Shown piece by piece: positions 11,751 through 23,062 of a stretch of 64,000 nt of DNA (its first letter is position 1; every line of letters begins with the position of its first letter). This DNA comes from Platycnemis pennipes (lineage: Eukaryota; Arthropoda; Insecta; Odonata; Platycnemididae), in the NCBI GenBank assembly GCA_933228895.1, contig OW121850.1, positions 34,729,773 through 34,793,772 on the forward strand, written 5' to 3'. The notes beneath the pieces are model-generated. The model was given only the letters and a program-made list of their open reading frames with translations, did no database searches and was not told the DNA's origin. The position numbers and the translations under genes are program-made.

Positions 11751-11923
11751 AAATTCCACAGAGAAAAAATCATTCGCCTTGACCGGGATTCGAACCTGGA
11801 TCCCCTGATTTCCGGCCAGGTGCTTTAACCAGTTAAGCTACCGAGGCGTCATTTTTCCCTGTGGAATATTAGATCCGGGTTCGAATCCCGGTCAAGGCGA
11901 ATGATTTTTTCTCTGTGGAATTT
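11751..11923. mobile_element. foldback element built around a tRNA-like sequence, intact copy
   Basis: Two 52-base arms, 11751-11802 and 11872-11923, are inverted copies with a single mismatch. Each arm begins with AAATTCCACAGAG, followed by an A-run, CATTCGCC and then the 3' half (T arm and acceptor strand) of a tRNA-like sequence. The rest of the tRNA-like sequence and a short AT-rich piece lie between the arms. The unit therefore looks like a tRNA-like gene whose 3' half and flank are copied in reverse on the other side. A decayed relative lies at 21205-21392. I know of no named family with this layout. Confidence 0.75.
11775..11848 (-). tRNA. tRNA-like sequence, probably element-borne
   Basis: The - strand folds as a near-complete cloverleaf: acceptor GCCTCGG/TCAAGGC with one mismatch, D stem GCTT/AAGC, anticodon stem CCTGG/TCAGG with loop CCGGAAA, and T stem CCAGG/CCCGG with loop TTCGAAT. 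The internal A box (TAGCTTAACTGG) and B box (GGTTCGAATCC) both match pol III promoter consensus. Position 33 is C instead of the invariant U, and the nominal anticodon GGA (Ser) lacks the long variable arm of tRNA-Ser. This argues for a transposon-borne pseudo-tRNA rather than a working gene. Confidence 0.5.
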
Positions 11924-12445
11924 TGCTATTGTGCATTTTCAGCGGGTAACACCGTTAAGGTCCTCGCAGCTAGTTCGCAAACCTTCAATTTGAATGCAAA
12001 CCTTTTAAATCCATAAGTGCTAGCAGTCAGCACCTATCTTTGGGCAGAAAAATATGGCTGACCTTGCTTAATGAATAGCCTACATTGCCTTCAGTACCTT
12101 CCTGTATCCTTACGAAAAGCACAATTCCGTTTATGGCATCCCTCTATTATAAACTGTTTAAGCATCAATGATGTTTTTATTTTGGAGACGACAATGGCAA
12201 AGGCCTTAGCAACGCTCGGAAAAGAACAAAAAAAAAATTCAATGTAAATTACACATTGCCCAGAAACATCGAGAACAAAGTGTAAATCAGTTAAGAGAAG
12301 AAGAAAGTTTAAACATTTTCCCATTAAATACAGAAAAAAATGAAAGAAAATGTTTAAAATTTGGTTATTTTACTAAGAGAAAGAAAAAACTCTTGCGCTA
12401 ACATAAATTAAAACAGTCAATTTAAACCAATGTAATTATATAATT
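11924..12445. other. intron sequence with flank of the foldback repeat
   Basis: The first 50 bases match the fragment at 4174-4223. Nothing else recognised. Confidence 0.5.
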
Positions 12446-12616
12446 GGTGCCAGGAATCGAACCCAGGCCCTGAGCCTTTTTTTATGTAGCCTATAGCACC
12501 TTCTAGTGTATATGCTAGAATCCTACAAAATTTCAGCTCAATCAGTTCATTAGTTTTTGAGGAGTTGGGTAACATAGAACTGGCAGAAAGACAGAAACCA
12601 CTTCATTTTTATATAT
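12446..12616 (+). repeat. RTE-like 3' tail next to a tRNA-like T arm
   Basis: On the - strand, 12446-12475 contains a T-arm motif (GGTTCGATTCC with flanking stem). The + strand from about 12475 resembles the 3' end of RTE-type LINEs and their SINEs: a stretch reading like TTTCAGCTCAATCAGTTC, then GAAAGACAGAAACC, then an AT-rich end. It is short and lacks a defined start. Confidence 0.4.
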
Positions 12617-12622
12617 TAGTAT

Positions 12623-13182
12623 TAGAGATGAGTCGATACCAAAATTTATCGATTCTCAATACTGATTCTGATTCCTAATTATAAATTATTAATAAAATGT
12701 TTCATGAAATCTAAAAATACAATTTTACTAGACAAAAATTTGAATATACATACTATTTATTTTGGGAAAAACTTCTGATATTGCATTATGAGGACATTAT
12801 GAAGAAAAAAACTGTTTGACACACTGAGTCATATATTTTTTTACACACGCCTTTTTAATGACGTACATGTTTAGTATCAGATAAAAAATGTCATAACGGA
12901 TTCAAAATAATATGACTGTCATATCAAAAGTTAAATTTTAATATGATTAATAATCAGTTACTGCAGTAATAAAAACACTAACGGAAATTATAATTCAATT
13001 TTTAAACATTAAGAAATAAGAATAAAAGGTCATGACAACCCTTGAGCCTACTTCAGGTTTTTGTACAAAAAAACCAACATTTTTAGCCTCTCTGGATCAA
13101 GGAGATTTTGTTTCTGGTCACAAATTATTTCGGCTGTGCTCAATATGTTTCTTATTTTTCATGAGACACCCTCATGTTTCAT
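12623..13182 (+). repeat. hAT-like dispersed repeat, copy 2
   Basis: Second copy of the repeat at 9808-10402, with the same start TAGAGATGAGTCGATA. It is followed at 13193 by another sequence with iterated GGATCC-like motifs, possibly a further hAT-like terminus without a visible partner. Confidence 0.6.
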
Positions 13183-13594
13183 GTAGGTATCGATTAGACA
13201 TGGACGGATACAAGTTTTTTTTCGCATCCAGAAGTGGATCCTTGCCTTGGTTTCAAATCTTTGACTTGGTTTTGGATCCTTAGTTTCAGATAATGAAATC
13301 TGAATTTCATTTCTTTTCTAATCCTACATTTTTGAACTATACCGAAAAAGAGCAACAATATTGTTTCCAGTAAGTTTCTCCTGTATTAATTGCATAATGT
13401 AAGAACAACTAATTGATATTCTTCTGCAACTAAGTTTATGAAAATTCCATCCCCCATGTTTGAAGGCCAATAACTCAAAAATGGCTATTTTGATTTAAAA
13501 TTAGAGTATATCGAACTAAAGCTTGTTTATTTATGCATTTATTAATATCAAAAATATATTTTGAATTTGCTTGTATTAATTAAATTTTTCGACC

Positions 13595-15158
13595 GAGACA
13601 GCTAAAAAGACCAGATTTTTTTCAAGTTCAGGGAACAAGTTCAACTTTGACAACCACTTGAAGATAAACAAGAAAAGCCACTTCTTTTTTCTTCGCATAA
13701 GATATGGAACATATATTTATCTCAGACTAAACAAAGTTTAAAATAATTTCTCAGTTAACAATTACGTTACGACAAATTTTAAAAACATGCAAATCTCAGG
13801 TTGCAGAAGTCGGAAATACATTGAGTTTTGATGGTATTCTTCGTCTTTGAAAACTTAGCACGTGCAAAATGACTTAACAAATTGCGAGAATTAGATATGC
13901 TTTCAACGTGTATGTATGTATGTGTATTCAACGTGTAAGCGAGCTCCACGCGACAGGACTTTTGGCTGGAGAGAATAGCTGCTCGAGGTTGCCAAGTTGT
14001 AAGCTACCGTAGATACTGCGCACACCAAAAACCATGCGAGAAAATTTCTCTACTATGCACAGTAAAAATATTCTTGCCTACGCCTGAATAAAAGTTTGTT
14101 GCAGTATTCACCAAAATAAAATCGGCGATAAGTGAGATAGCTTTTGTCCCCACATTTCTCGGCCTATGACGAAAGAAACAAATTGCACCTTAAATTATCC
14201 TCAACTCCATCTCCAAAAACTTTGTGTGAGTGAGTGACAGTATGTTTCCAAAGATACCATCAGTTCTTAAACTGGCACTGACTTGCATTCTTAAAGACGA
14301 TACTTTTTTCTGATATTGTCAAATCCTCATGACTCATTCACAGTGATAGGCGAGCTGCTTGCAGCAGAAGATTCCATGCACGCCCTACTGGTCTCTTCCA
14401 GGCATGCTATGGGCAGTTGAGCATGCTTTTATAGCAAAAAATAATATTTATATCAATATCAAATAAACAATGAATTCTATTGACATTTCAGAAGGGAATT
14501 CATATTAATGAACTTGAGAGCAAGATAAAGGTCCAAACAGTGATTTTCGGAACGGAAAGCATGTGGGATGGAAAATAACGCAGTCTGATAAATTCATCAA
14601 TAGCAAAAATATTGATGAACATAATGCATAGTATGAAACTTATTATGACTATTAGCAAAGCCCTTAGCTACAACATGTGAAAAGGAAAGTTTGACATCTC
14701 AATCCGTGTTGTTCTTACGATGCCCCAAATTCGATGGATCCATCCGGTGCCAAAAAAATTTGCTAAAAATCCATTATTAAACACGTACTTCAGTAAAAAA
14801 ATTTGTGAAATATTTTAATGCCATCAGTACATGTAGAAATAAACAAGCTTTAATTTGATATACTTTAATTTAAAATTGCATTAGCCATCTTGGAGATATT
14901 GGTCTTCAAACTGGCGGGTGATGAAAATTTTGCAACGGATAGTAGGTATCCTAATAAGGGCGTTACGAATGATGCATCGCATAAAACTTATAAGTTTTAC
15001 TATGCCATTTTTTATTTCTTATTTAGGATTATTAATTACGTCATAAATTGCTAATTTCCTAGTCGCAGCTTATCTATAATAAATTTTTGATCAAATATTT
15101 TTCTTTAGAAATCTAAAACTTTAATTCACAGGACTCTATACTAAATTCATATACCTGC
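13595..15158 (+). repeat. 1.6-kb noncoding repeat, copy 1
   Basis: It aligns by eye end to end with 45413-47001, in the same orientation, from GAGACAG at the left to CATATACCTGC at the right, with scattered substitutions and small indels. Neither copy has a long open frame. The element class is unknown. Both copies lie in introns of the same gene and downstream of hAT-like termini. Confidence 0.8.
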
Positions 15159-16318
15159 ATGCATTCATCTGCGAATTTAAATTCATTGTTTAAAAATTAT
15201 TAACTTGCGTTAATAGATATTGGAATAACCCATTCCAATTCCGAGTGCTCATGCAAACGGAGGTGAGTGACCTAGGTCCTTTTTACGATCCCAAATTCTA
15301 TCATGATTAGGCAGAAATCCAGTGATTTTGAAGAGATGGTGTCAGTAATTGGAAGATGGAGAAAAGTATACTTCTTAACTGAAATAGCAGACATATAGTC
15401 TATTTTTCTCGACGAAATGCATCTTGAAATATTATTCAGCCCCCATTACAAATAATAGAAGACATAAATAAAATAATCAGAACTAAACAAATACCATCCT
15501 GAGTGGAGAATGTAGTAAAAGTACGAAATATTTGGTTAGTGGACCCATGAACACCTGTGAAGTTTAAATATCATACTGCTGCCAAACATGCACTTTGAAC
15601 AATGGCTATTATATGATTATGTACACAAACATGGATATAACAAAGCTATTTGAAAAAAAACTACCCGCAACTTAAAGCAAAATTCAAAAAAGAAGATAGA
15701 GATTTAGGAATTTGTGTCCTTTAATTATATTGTCATTCCTTTTTAAAATAATCCTTAACTGTGATCTCAGTGACCTTGATTTCTTGCAACCAATGCGAGT
15801 GATAACTACAGAGGGCGGCATTTTGATTGTAAAAACGTTTGGTCACCATGATTCCCAAGGCACATACAGCGTATGGAAATATGTAGGCCACAGACATTTT
15901 GTTTAATCATTTAATCATATCCACTGTAAAATGGCATGCTAGACTTTTTACAAAAGACTCAGTAGTGCCTGTTTTAACGTTGGAAAATGTGCACAACATA
16001 CTTTAATGCTGATGATGCTAATATATATGTATATTCAATGAAACAAAGTAAATGTACTCAGTTATCAAGAATATTTGTTTTTTTTTTATTCTTTCAGATA
16101 CTCTTCAAAACTGTTATTACTGATTTATTTTACCTGGTCCTGTAGTTTTTCTGTTTAAGATGTATTTTTTACCAAAATATCTTTAAAATTTGAAATTGAT
16201 TCATAACGTCTGGTATCGAGTAGTATCGTGAGTACTTACTCATATTGTACTCAGTATCGACTATCAACCCATCACTAATCTAAACATCATCAGTAAACAT
16301 TAAACACTAACAATGATG
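15159..16318. other. intron sequence with a hAT-like right end
   Basis: Near 16275 the sequence ends CCCATCACTA, the complement of the hAT-like terminus TAGTGATGGG, after GTATCG-type motifs. No left partner with a matching 8-bp duplication was found. The rest is AT-rich without recognisable features. Confidence 0.4.
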
Positions 16319-17268
16319 AACATATTGTGGTAGGTCTATTATCACTCTTATTACATAAATATCAAAAAAAGTGGGCCAAAATTGTAACCCTGTGGCACCC
16401 CTGATGGTACTAGATATGTATTCACTTGATGAGGAAGTTCCTCGTACTACATATTGCTCAATTGCAAGTGAGATTTGACCCTGCTACCCCTCTGCTTTGA
16501 AGTTTTTTCATTAAAATACTATGACTAATGGCATCAAATGCTTTTCAAAAGTCAAGGTAAATGTCCTTGATGGTAATAACATAATTTTTGAAGTCAGCTA
16601 AATTTGTTGTCACAGATTGTTCATTATAAATCCATTTTGAAATTCACTCATACAGCTTTTGAATTGAAATTGAATGTGTTTACATATAATGCTCTCGAAT
16701 ATTTTGGAAAAGATAGACGGAATACTCACAGGGTGGTAATTTACTACGTCCTTGCATTCTCCATTGATTGGAAATACTCTGTAGTTAAGGAAGCATTTCA
16801 CTGATGGCATAAAGCTATGACATCTCCACAACCTTAAAACAATAAACATTGGAATGTTGTCTGAACCAATTGATTTTTTTTGTTTATACACTTTTTATTG
16901 CATTTAATGATAGATGTAAAAGAGAGGAATTGCATTAATATGAAGAGGTTGGGCGATAGAAGAATCGAGTGGAAGGCTGCATCAAACTAATCCAAGGATT
17001 GTTGACCAATGATGATGATGATTGCATTTAATACTTTGTTATATCAGTATAATTTTAATAATTCTACAGCAGGATGAGATGGTTCCTCTCTTAGCAATGT
17101 GATATCACACTGAATGCCCTTTGCAGCAATGACATCAATATTTGTTAAAACCAGATCAAGTATTTTCCCACACTGATTAGTAATGCTATTTATCTGTTTA
17201 GGACACATAGTGTACATAATAATCTCTTGTTTAATGCGAAGTATATCCAGTAGGAATAGACAGTACAT
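16319..17268 (-). pseudogene. decayed non-LTR retrotransposon (endonuclease and RT fragments)
   Basis: Reading leftward from 17268, the - strand first gives an endonuclease-like piece (GKILDLVLTN), then reverse-transcriptase pieces: KSIGSDNIPMF, a region resembling NYRPISILS, then KAFDAISHSILMKKLQ and a remnant of the GVPQGSILGPLLF motif near 16390. Several stops and frameshifts interrupt it. The order and motifs fit the Jockey/CR1 group of LINEs. It ends about 70 bases before the exon at 17336. A short unrelated LINE 3' end is inserted at 16909-17020. Confidence 0.75.
16909..17020 (+). mobile_element. short 5'-truncated LINE 3' end with ATG-repeat tail
   Basis: This 112-base insertion ends in GATGATGATG and is flanked by an exact 12-bp duplication ATTGCATTTAAT (16897-16908 and 17021-17032). 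Just before the tail it encodes a WKAASN-like stretch typical of the end of some LINE ORF2 proteins. It interrupts the older - strand LINE. Confidence 0.7.
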
Positions 17269-17335
17269 CGTACTTGTGCTTGTCTATGCCTTTCTTCTGC
17301 GTAATTTGTTTGCTGACTTCATTTTATTCTTTCAG

Positions 17336-17575
17336 GAGCCACTTAAAAGTAAAACTGAGGCTTCTGAAGAAACCAAATCAGCAATTCCTGTTGTGACGGG
17401 TAAGAGTATGACTAGCCAATTGCCCAAAGATCCTCTTGATGGTGATCCTGAAAGCTTGAGTTTGTTTGTGTCAGAAGTGGAAAGGTTTGAAAAATTGGTG
17501 GAAGGTTTGACAAAGAAAAGTCTAAATGGCCCCACACCATTGGATCTCAAGTGGAAGGAATTACAGGATATGCAA
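17336..17575 (+). CDS. PTPN23: PTPN23/HD-PTP exon: linker and start of the PTP-like domain
   Basis: Eighty codons, phase 0 at both ends (TTTCAG|GAG ... ATGCAA|GTAAGC). The first 35 residues are linker. From SLSLFVSEVERFEKLVEGL onward the sequence matches the N-terminal helices of the HD-PTP phosphatase-like domain, ending LDLKWKELQDMQ, which leads directly into the [13 protein letters not shown] of the exon at 21522. It is bordered upstream by a dead LINE and downstream by a 3.9-kb intron. Confidence 0.9.
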
Positions 17576-18839
17576 GTAAGCTTATTAATGCAATTATTTC
17601 TTAATTGCTTTTTCATCCACAACTTGTATTGTTCATGGGTACATTTCATAAACATTGTTCTTTTCAAATAATATTGCGGCAGAGAATGAATATCCTCTTG
17701 GTTGCCCCTATGATGTGGAAGGAATTTGTTTTCTCATGCACATCATGTATCATTTTTCACTGGGGTATCAAATATGTATTTATACTCAGCGTATTAATGG
17801 TGATGGTAAAATACCTTGCACAGTGAAACCTGCCTCAATGACCACACCTCTATGCAGCAGTCTTCCATCTAAGTGGCCACTTTTTTTCTGGAACTTAATG
17901 TATTTCATATATGATATTTGAAACATTTTCACTTGTTTCAGCAGTCTTGTCTCTTCGGTATCCGACAACCACTAGAGGTCATTGGCAAATAATTGTAGGA
18001 CAAGCAAACAGCTTCACTGATAGTGTAATAGATATTTATGTTTTCTTTTTACACACAAAATATTACATGCAAGAGAATGCCAAGTAGTTTTTGTACTTTT
18101 TGGAATTTGCACAGGATATTATCCAATCATGTGCTGAATTGCTGGATACAACTGGTCATAAATATCCCATCTCGCTAACAGTTTAATGGTATGGAGCCTA
18201 TGGTGGTCACTGGCCCCCATTAGTTCTTCTAGGAAGCACCATATGGGTGCTTGGTAATATATGTGATGAATTGGTTGCAGTGTAAGGAAAATACTATTGA
18301 GCGTTTGGAAAAATTAACCAGTTCCTTTTAATTTTCACTATCAAGAAAAAATATATTACATTTAGAACAACTATCCATTTGTGATTATTTTTGTTTAATA
18401 AAAATGCTTTTTGTGAATATCACATTTTAAATATACTGTAAATGTTGATGTAACCCAAGGATATTCATTCAAAGTGTCCATTTTATATATTTGTTATTCC
18501 TGAAAAAAACTTCATCTCCATTCAGAGGTCACCTCCTTAACACATTCAACTCAGCTATGACTTTGTATACATTAGAGATAGGTTGAATAACAAATTTCTT
18601 GAATTCGAATATTATATCATGACTCTAATATTTTGAATTTCGAATACAGTTTAACTTCCCTGAATGGACACCTCCTAAAAACTGACAGTTTTACAATTCC
18701 TGGCAGTAGAGCATGGAGGCTCATGGAACTAACACTTCCAAATAGTGGATACTCTTAATAAAGGACGTGGACAACAAAGAGAAACCATTTCCTCCTATTA
18801 CCACCATTAACTGGCACACTATGATCTATCTTGTGAATA
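17576..18839. other. intron sequence with possible pogo-like termini
   Basis: CAGTGAAACCTGCCTC near 17820 and CAGTTTAACTTCCCTG near 18647 look like termini of pogo/Tigger elements, but no pair with matching ends and TA duplications could be assigned. Confidence 0.35.
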
Positions 18840-19302
18840 CAGTCAAACTCATATATAATGAGATCCAAGGGACCAAATGCTTTTGCTCGTAATATCCGTT
18901 ACTCGTTATATCCGTTACGAGTAGCAGCATGTACTGTCGCTCACTCTCTTTCCTCTCTCACGCACACGCGAGCTCACACACATACTATTCTAATGCAGAG
19001 GTGATAAAATAACAAAGATTAATATAAGGTGATTGAAATTACAAAATGAACAATTTATTCAGTAAACTATCCACATACATGCTAAATTTACAAGAAAAAG
19101 TCCTTGGTACGACAGTACAGCCACTGCTCGTTCATTTGGACTAAAGATTTTCTCGTTATAACCTTAAGGATCTCTAATACAGTCCCGTTTTAACCGTTAT
19201 ATATTGCTCATAAAATGCATTATTTCCTAGCAACCCTTCTCTCTTTCCTCGCAATAGCCGAGATCTCGTTTTAACCGTGCTCGTTGTAGATGAGTTTGAC
19301 TG
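18840..19302. mobile_element. pogo/Tigger-type MITE
   Basis: It starts CAGTCAAACTCAT and ends ATGAGTTTGACTG, with TA on both sides (18838-18839 and 19303-19304). Internal inverted motifs (CGTTATATCCGTTA and similar) are typical of pogo MITEs. No coding capacity. Confidence 0.82.
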
Positions 19303-21204
19303 TATTTCTATTCCATTGAAGAAAAAAACCTATTTCCTGAAGCAAATAGTATGTACAGAATGAGTGAATTTAACTAATCCAGAAGAAAAATTTTTAAAAA
19401 TTTGGGAGCAGTCTGTTATCTGTCTACAAGTACTTGCTCCTGCCTGTTTCCTTTCTGCTCACTGCTCACTAAAAGGCTACTTATCTCTCTTCTAGAAGCC
19501 ATGTTTACCATTCTTGCTTTGATCTTGATGCTCAATAGTTGCTCTATGAATTAGAAATGCATAATTGTTTCATTCCATATTTATTGTCATTAGGATTTAC
19601 TTTTCAAATATAAAAAGAAAAAAAGCCGAATGCAACATATTAAATATTGTAACTAATCATAGGGACCTGCGGGGGACACTGCACCCGTTGAGTGGGTTGG
19701 AAGGAAGGAGCACACGAAGGGGCCTTATCCTGGCTGGGTACCAATCAACCCCTGATGTCCTCTGCGGTGTATCATCCGATAACGCTAGGAAGATATGAAA
19801 GTTCCTCTGATTGGACTAGGATTCTGACTAGGCTTTCCGCTACCTCTCCAACTGCATGAATTACAGTTGCTCGTAGGATGGTTCTACTTATCATCTAGAC
19901 TTTTATGTAACTTTAACAAGGATTAGGCTACAAAACCCTTATCAGATATTTTATCACTCCACAGGAATGCAGCTGATAAGCTCTCTTTTAGGATTTTTTT
20001 CAATCGCTGGGTTGGAGCGAAAGGCGAGAAAGGTACACTATTACATGACATAAATATATATGGGCGAATGAATGTGAGACAAAGTGATTGTATGAACCAA
20101 GGAACTCGTATTTTCTCTTATTTTCTCAGCTGTTGGTGACAGAAGAAGGGAAGAGCAATACTTACTTATGAATAGGATACCTTTCCTCAATGACTACATC
20201 GAAACGCTCAATGAGGAGGGTAAATGAAACCTGATTCTTTCAATGATAACTATTGTCAGCCAGAATAATTTGGCTGTGGAGTAAAGTTGAGTAATCAGTC
20301 TGAAATATATAGGGAGAAAAAAGCTTCCATGTGTGATATGTATGACTGAATTTACCGCTCGAACGCCATAGCATCTCTTCCGATGCCTGTCAAAACCTTT
20401 TTTGAGCTCACGAGCGCAGTTAACGATTTCTGTAGGGGGAATAGCCCTCATGGATTTATGTTTGGGGAAAATGGGTTGCAAAATATGGCAGGGATTATGA
20501 GAGATAAATGTAGCAATTACCTAGTTTCTCGTGGGCGAGTGTATCCGTACTTGACTAATTTACGTTTTTTTGACTCATTGTTGGTAACTCTAGACTTGCG
20601 GCAACAAAGCCGAATGCATTTTTAGTCGTATTGCTGCCATATTTTATGTAATACGTAGCCCATGATTCAAAGATGTCATTAGTATTTTAGCATTGAAAAA
20701 TGAACTATCATCCAAGCAATTCACATTTTGTGCATAATGTGAGTGCCGACAATGATTGATTAGGAGCCTTACTTTGGCAAGGAGCATCTGAAAATCACTG
20801 CTTTGATCCACCATTATTCGTAAAAACAAGTAAATTTTTCATATCAGGACCAAGACCAAAGGTTTGTAATACCAAAACACCATTATTTCGTAATATCAAG
20901 TGCCATTACATGTATTTAGATTCCCTTTTGGTCAGAACTGAAGATTTTGCTTCGTAAAGTATCGTAATTTCAAGGATCGAAATTTAGAGTTTCTACTGTG
21001 TTTAGATTTTGGATGAAATTTAGGATTAAAGGTAAAGCTAAGATTCGGATTTGATTTTTTCATTGGAGGATGAATTTAAGATTTGGATTCTAGAAAAACT
21101 GGATTCGGCCCATCGCTAAATAGTACCCTTAGTTATTACAAATTCAAGAATTGCAAACCAGCTGTGAAAAATTGTAATGGAGGAACGCTCGATATGTAGA
21201 ATAT
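19303..21204. other. intron sequence with a solo hAT-like end
   Basis: The stretch ending GGATTCGGCCCATCGCTA at 21118 is the complement of a hAT terminus related to that of the element at 4893. No left end with a matching duplication was found. Around 20940-20996 there is a possible pogo-like right end (TTTCTACTG). Otherwise nothing recognised. Confidence 0.4.
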
Positions 21205-21392
21205 CCACTGAGAAAAAAATCATTCACCTTGACTTGTACTCAAACCCAGAATCCCCTGATTTCCGGCTAGGTGCTTATTAATTAAGCTACTTAGGCATCT
21301 TTCTTCTCTGTGGTTTTTTAGAAATTGAGTGTCTAGAAATTGGAATTTTTAGTTCAAATCCCAATCAAGGTGAATAATTTTTTTCTCTGTGG
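21205..21392. mobile_element. foldback element built around a tRNA-like sequence, decayed copy
   Basis: Same layout as 11751-11923: CCACTGAGA, an A-run and CATTCACCTTGAC on the left, and the inverted equivalent ending TTTCTCTGTGG on the right. Between them lies a degenerate - strand tRNA-like sequence (about 21225-21297). The A and B boxes are mutated, so this copy would not be expected to be transcribed by pol III. It lies about 130 bases before the exon at 21522. Confidence 0.68.
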
Positions 21393-21521
21393 GTATTCTG
21401 CATTTCTCCCTCAGTTATTACCTTAGAACGCATGATGGTCTCATTTATTATTGTTCTTTTGATATTTTTATATCCTTAGTCCTTGTGTCTAACATTAAGA
21501 ATAATTACAATTGTTTTTAAG

Positions 21522-21665
21522 GAAAAGGACTCTCATAAAAGAAGCATATCAGTGGCTCGCTGTTATCCGATGAAGAATCGCCTTCCAGATGTCCTTCCAT
21601 ATGATCACTCTAGAGTTGAACTTCCTTCAACAAAAGATGATTATATAAATGCCTCACACATAAAA
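21522..21665 (+). CDS. PTPN23: PTPN23/HD-PTP exon: phosphotyrosine-loop part of the PTP-like domain
   Basis: Forty-eight codons, phase 0 at both ends (TTTAAG|GAA ... ATAAAA|GTAAGT). It carries the conserved PTP block [24 protein letters not shown] and DDYINAS. In active PTPs the loop reads KNRY, and its Tyr stacks on the substrate phosphotyrosine; here the position is Leu. The DDYINAS core is intact. Introns of 3.9 and 9.5 kb flank it, both full of transposons. Confidence 0.93.
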
Positions 21666-23062
21666 GTAAGTTTTGGTGTCCTTTGGTTGTTCTTATTGTT
21701 TACAAATGATTGCATATTATAAGTTATAAATTTAACATGCCCTGAAAATTTGTTCAAAAATTGAAATTTTTAAGAAAAAATAATATTTGCTGTTCCATAG
21801 GTTGCAAAAATAACATATAATGAGGGATCCAGGGAAGTTGCCTAATCGACATAACTTGACATTACACAAAAATGCAGCCATAAAACGATAAAACACAAAT
21901 TGATTACGTTTTGCATGAATTATTGAAAAAAATTACAAATGTTTTCTGCATCGTGGGTGGTACAACATTCACAAAATATACGAACTAAAAAATTGTTCCA
22001 TTAAACTGAACATAATATGATGTTTTTTGAAAATAACGAATGGCAGAGATACAATTCTGTTGGTGGGTTTCGCCACGTAATTTATGGTAGAAAGACATCC
22101 TTTAAAAAAAATGGAATTCTGGTAAAACTCTCGTTTTTTCACGACAAAAAAAAACCAACGAAACTAGTCACCACTGGTCACAATTCAAAATCGAAGAAGG
22201 TTCGTAAACATCGTCGACGGTTGCCACTCGATACGAGCTACGCCTACTCCCGTTAGATATTCATCATTAATTTATCAGAAGTCACACAATGTGCCTCTTC
22301 TTCCATAACATACTTTGGCAAATAGCTAATTAATTTTACATATGATTTACTGAGAACTCATGCCTCTACTCTACAATCACTACGAGCTATTGTCGCTTTT
22401 TTCTGTCTATAAGTTGCTGAGATTCGTGAGTTTGAGTAGTTACCCCTCCGGAAAGAGGAAACATAATTAAATGTAGTAAATTGTATTTTATATAATGTTT
22501 ATGTCTACATTTAATTATGCAAATAAATTTTTTGTCATATAAAATACATTTTTCCAAAATTTTATTTGGATTAGAACTGTTTCCGTGACTTAAAACCCGA
22601 TGACCAAGAATTGCATGCCTATTTTTCTGTTAGCTGTCATCATGTTAAATTGAAGTTTCAATTAAATAAAGACAATAACAAATTTTTATTTATTTCAAAT
22701 ATTCAAAAGTTTTGGTAAAACCTTACTATGGAACTAGTTACTTGACACAAACGTGGGTGGGACCACTGCAGTCCCAAGTTTTTCAGCTTGAAATGTATAG
22801 AGAAGGAGAGAAATAATAATTATTAATTTTCAGTATACCTAACTGCATTAAAGTTGGTTTTTTTCTTTTGGAAGAGAGAGATTCTCAAACTCATGGACAC
22901 TGATACACTTTACTCACAGACCCTTACAGAATGTGCATTAATTATGTGCAAAATGTTTACGTGGTCATAGTAATTCCATAGTTCATGTTATCAGATCTGA
23001 GGTTAATATTTCCAAATTTAAGCTTTTATGTTAATTTTCAATTTACTTGAACTTTGACACTA
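21666..23062. other. intron sequence, nothing recognised
   Basis: AT-rich. A stretch near 21805 (ATAATGAGGGATCCAGGGAAG) resembles the subterminal part of pogo-type elements but has no defined ends. Confidence 0.45.

Noticed and set aside
13193..21118. A single hAT element between the termini near 13193 and 21118
   Set aside because: It would contain the conserved PTPN23 exon at 17336 and no matching 8-bp duplications exist.
22017..22256. 79-residue open frame with a basic C-terminus as a small gene
   Set aside because: No recognisable domain, no splice or promoter context, and it lies in a repeat-rich intron.
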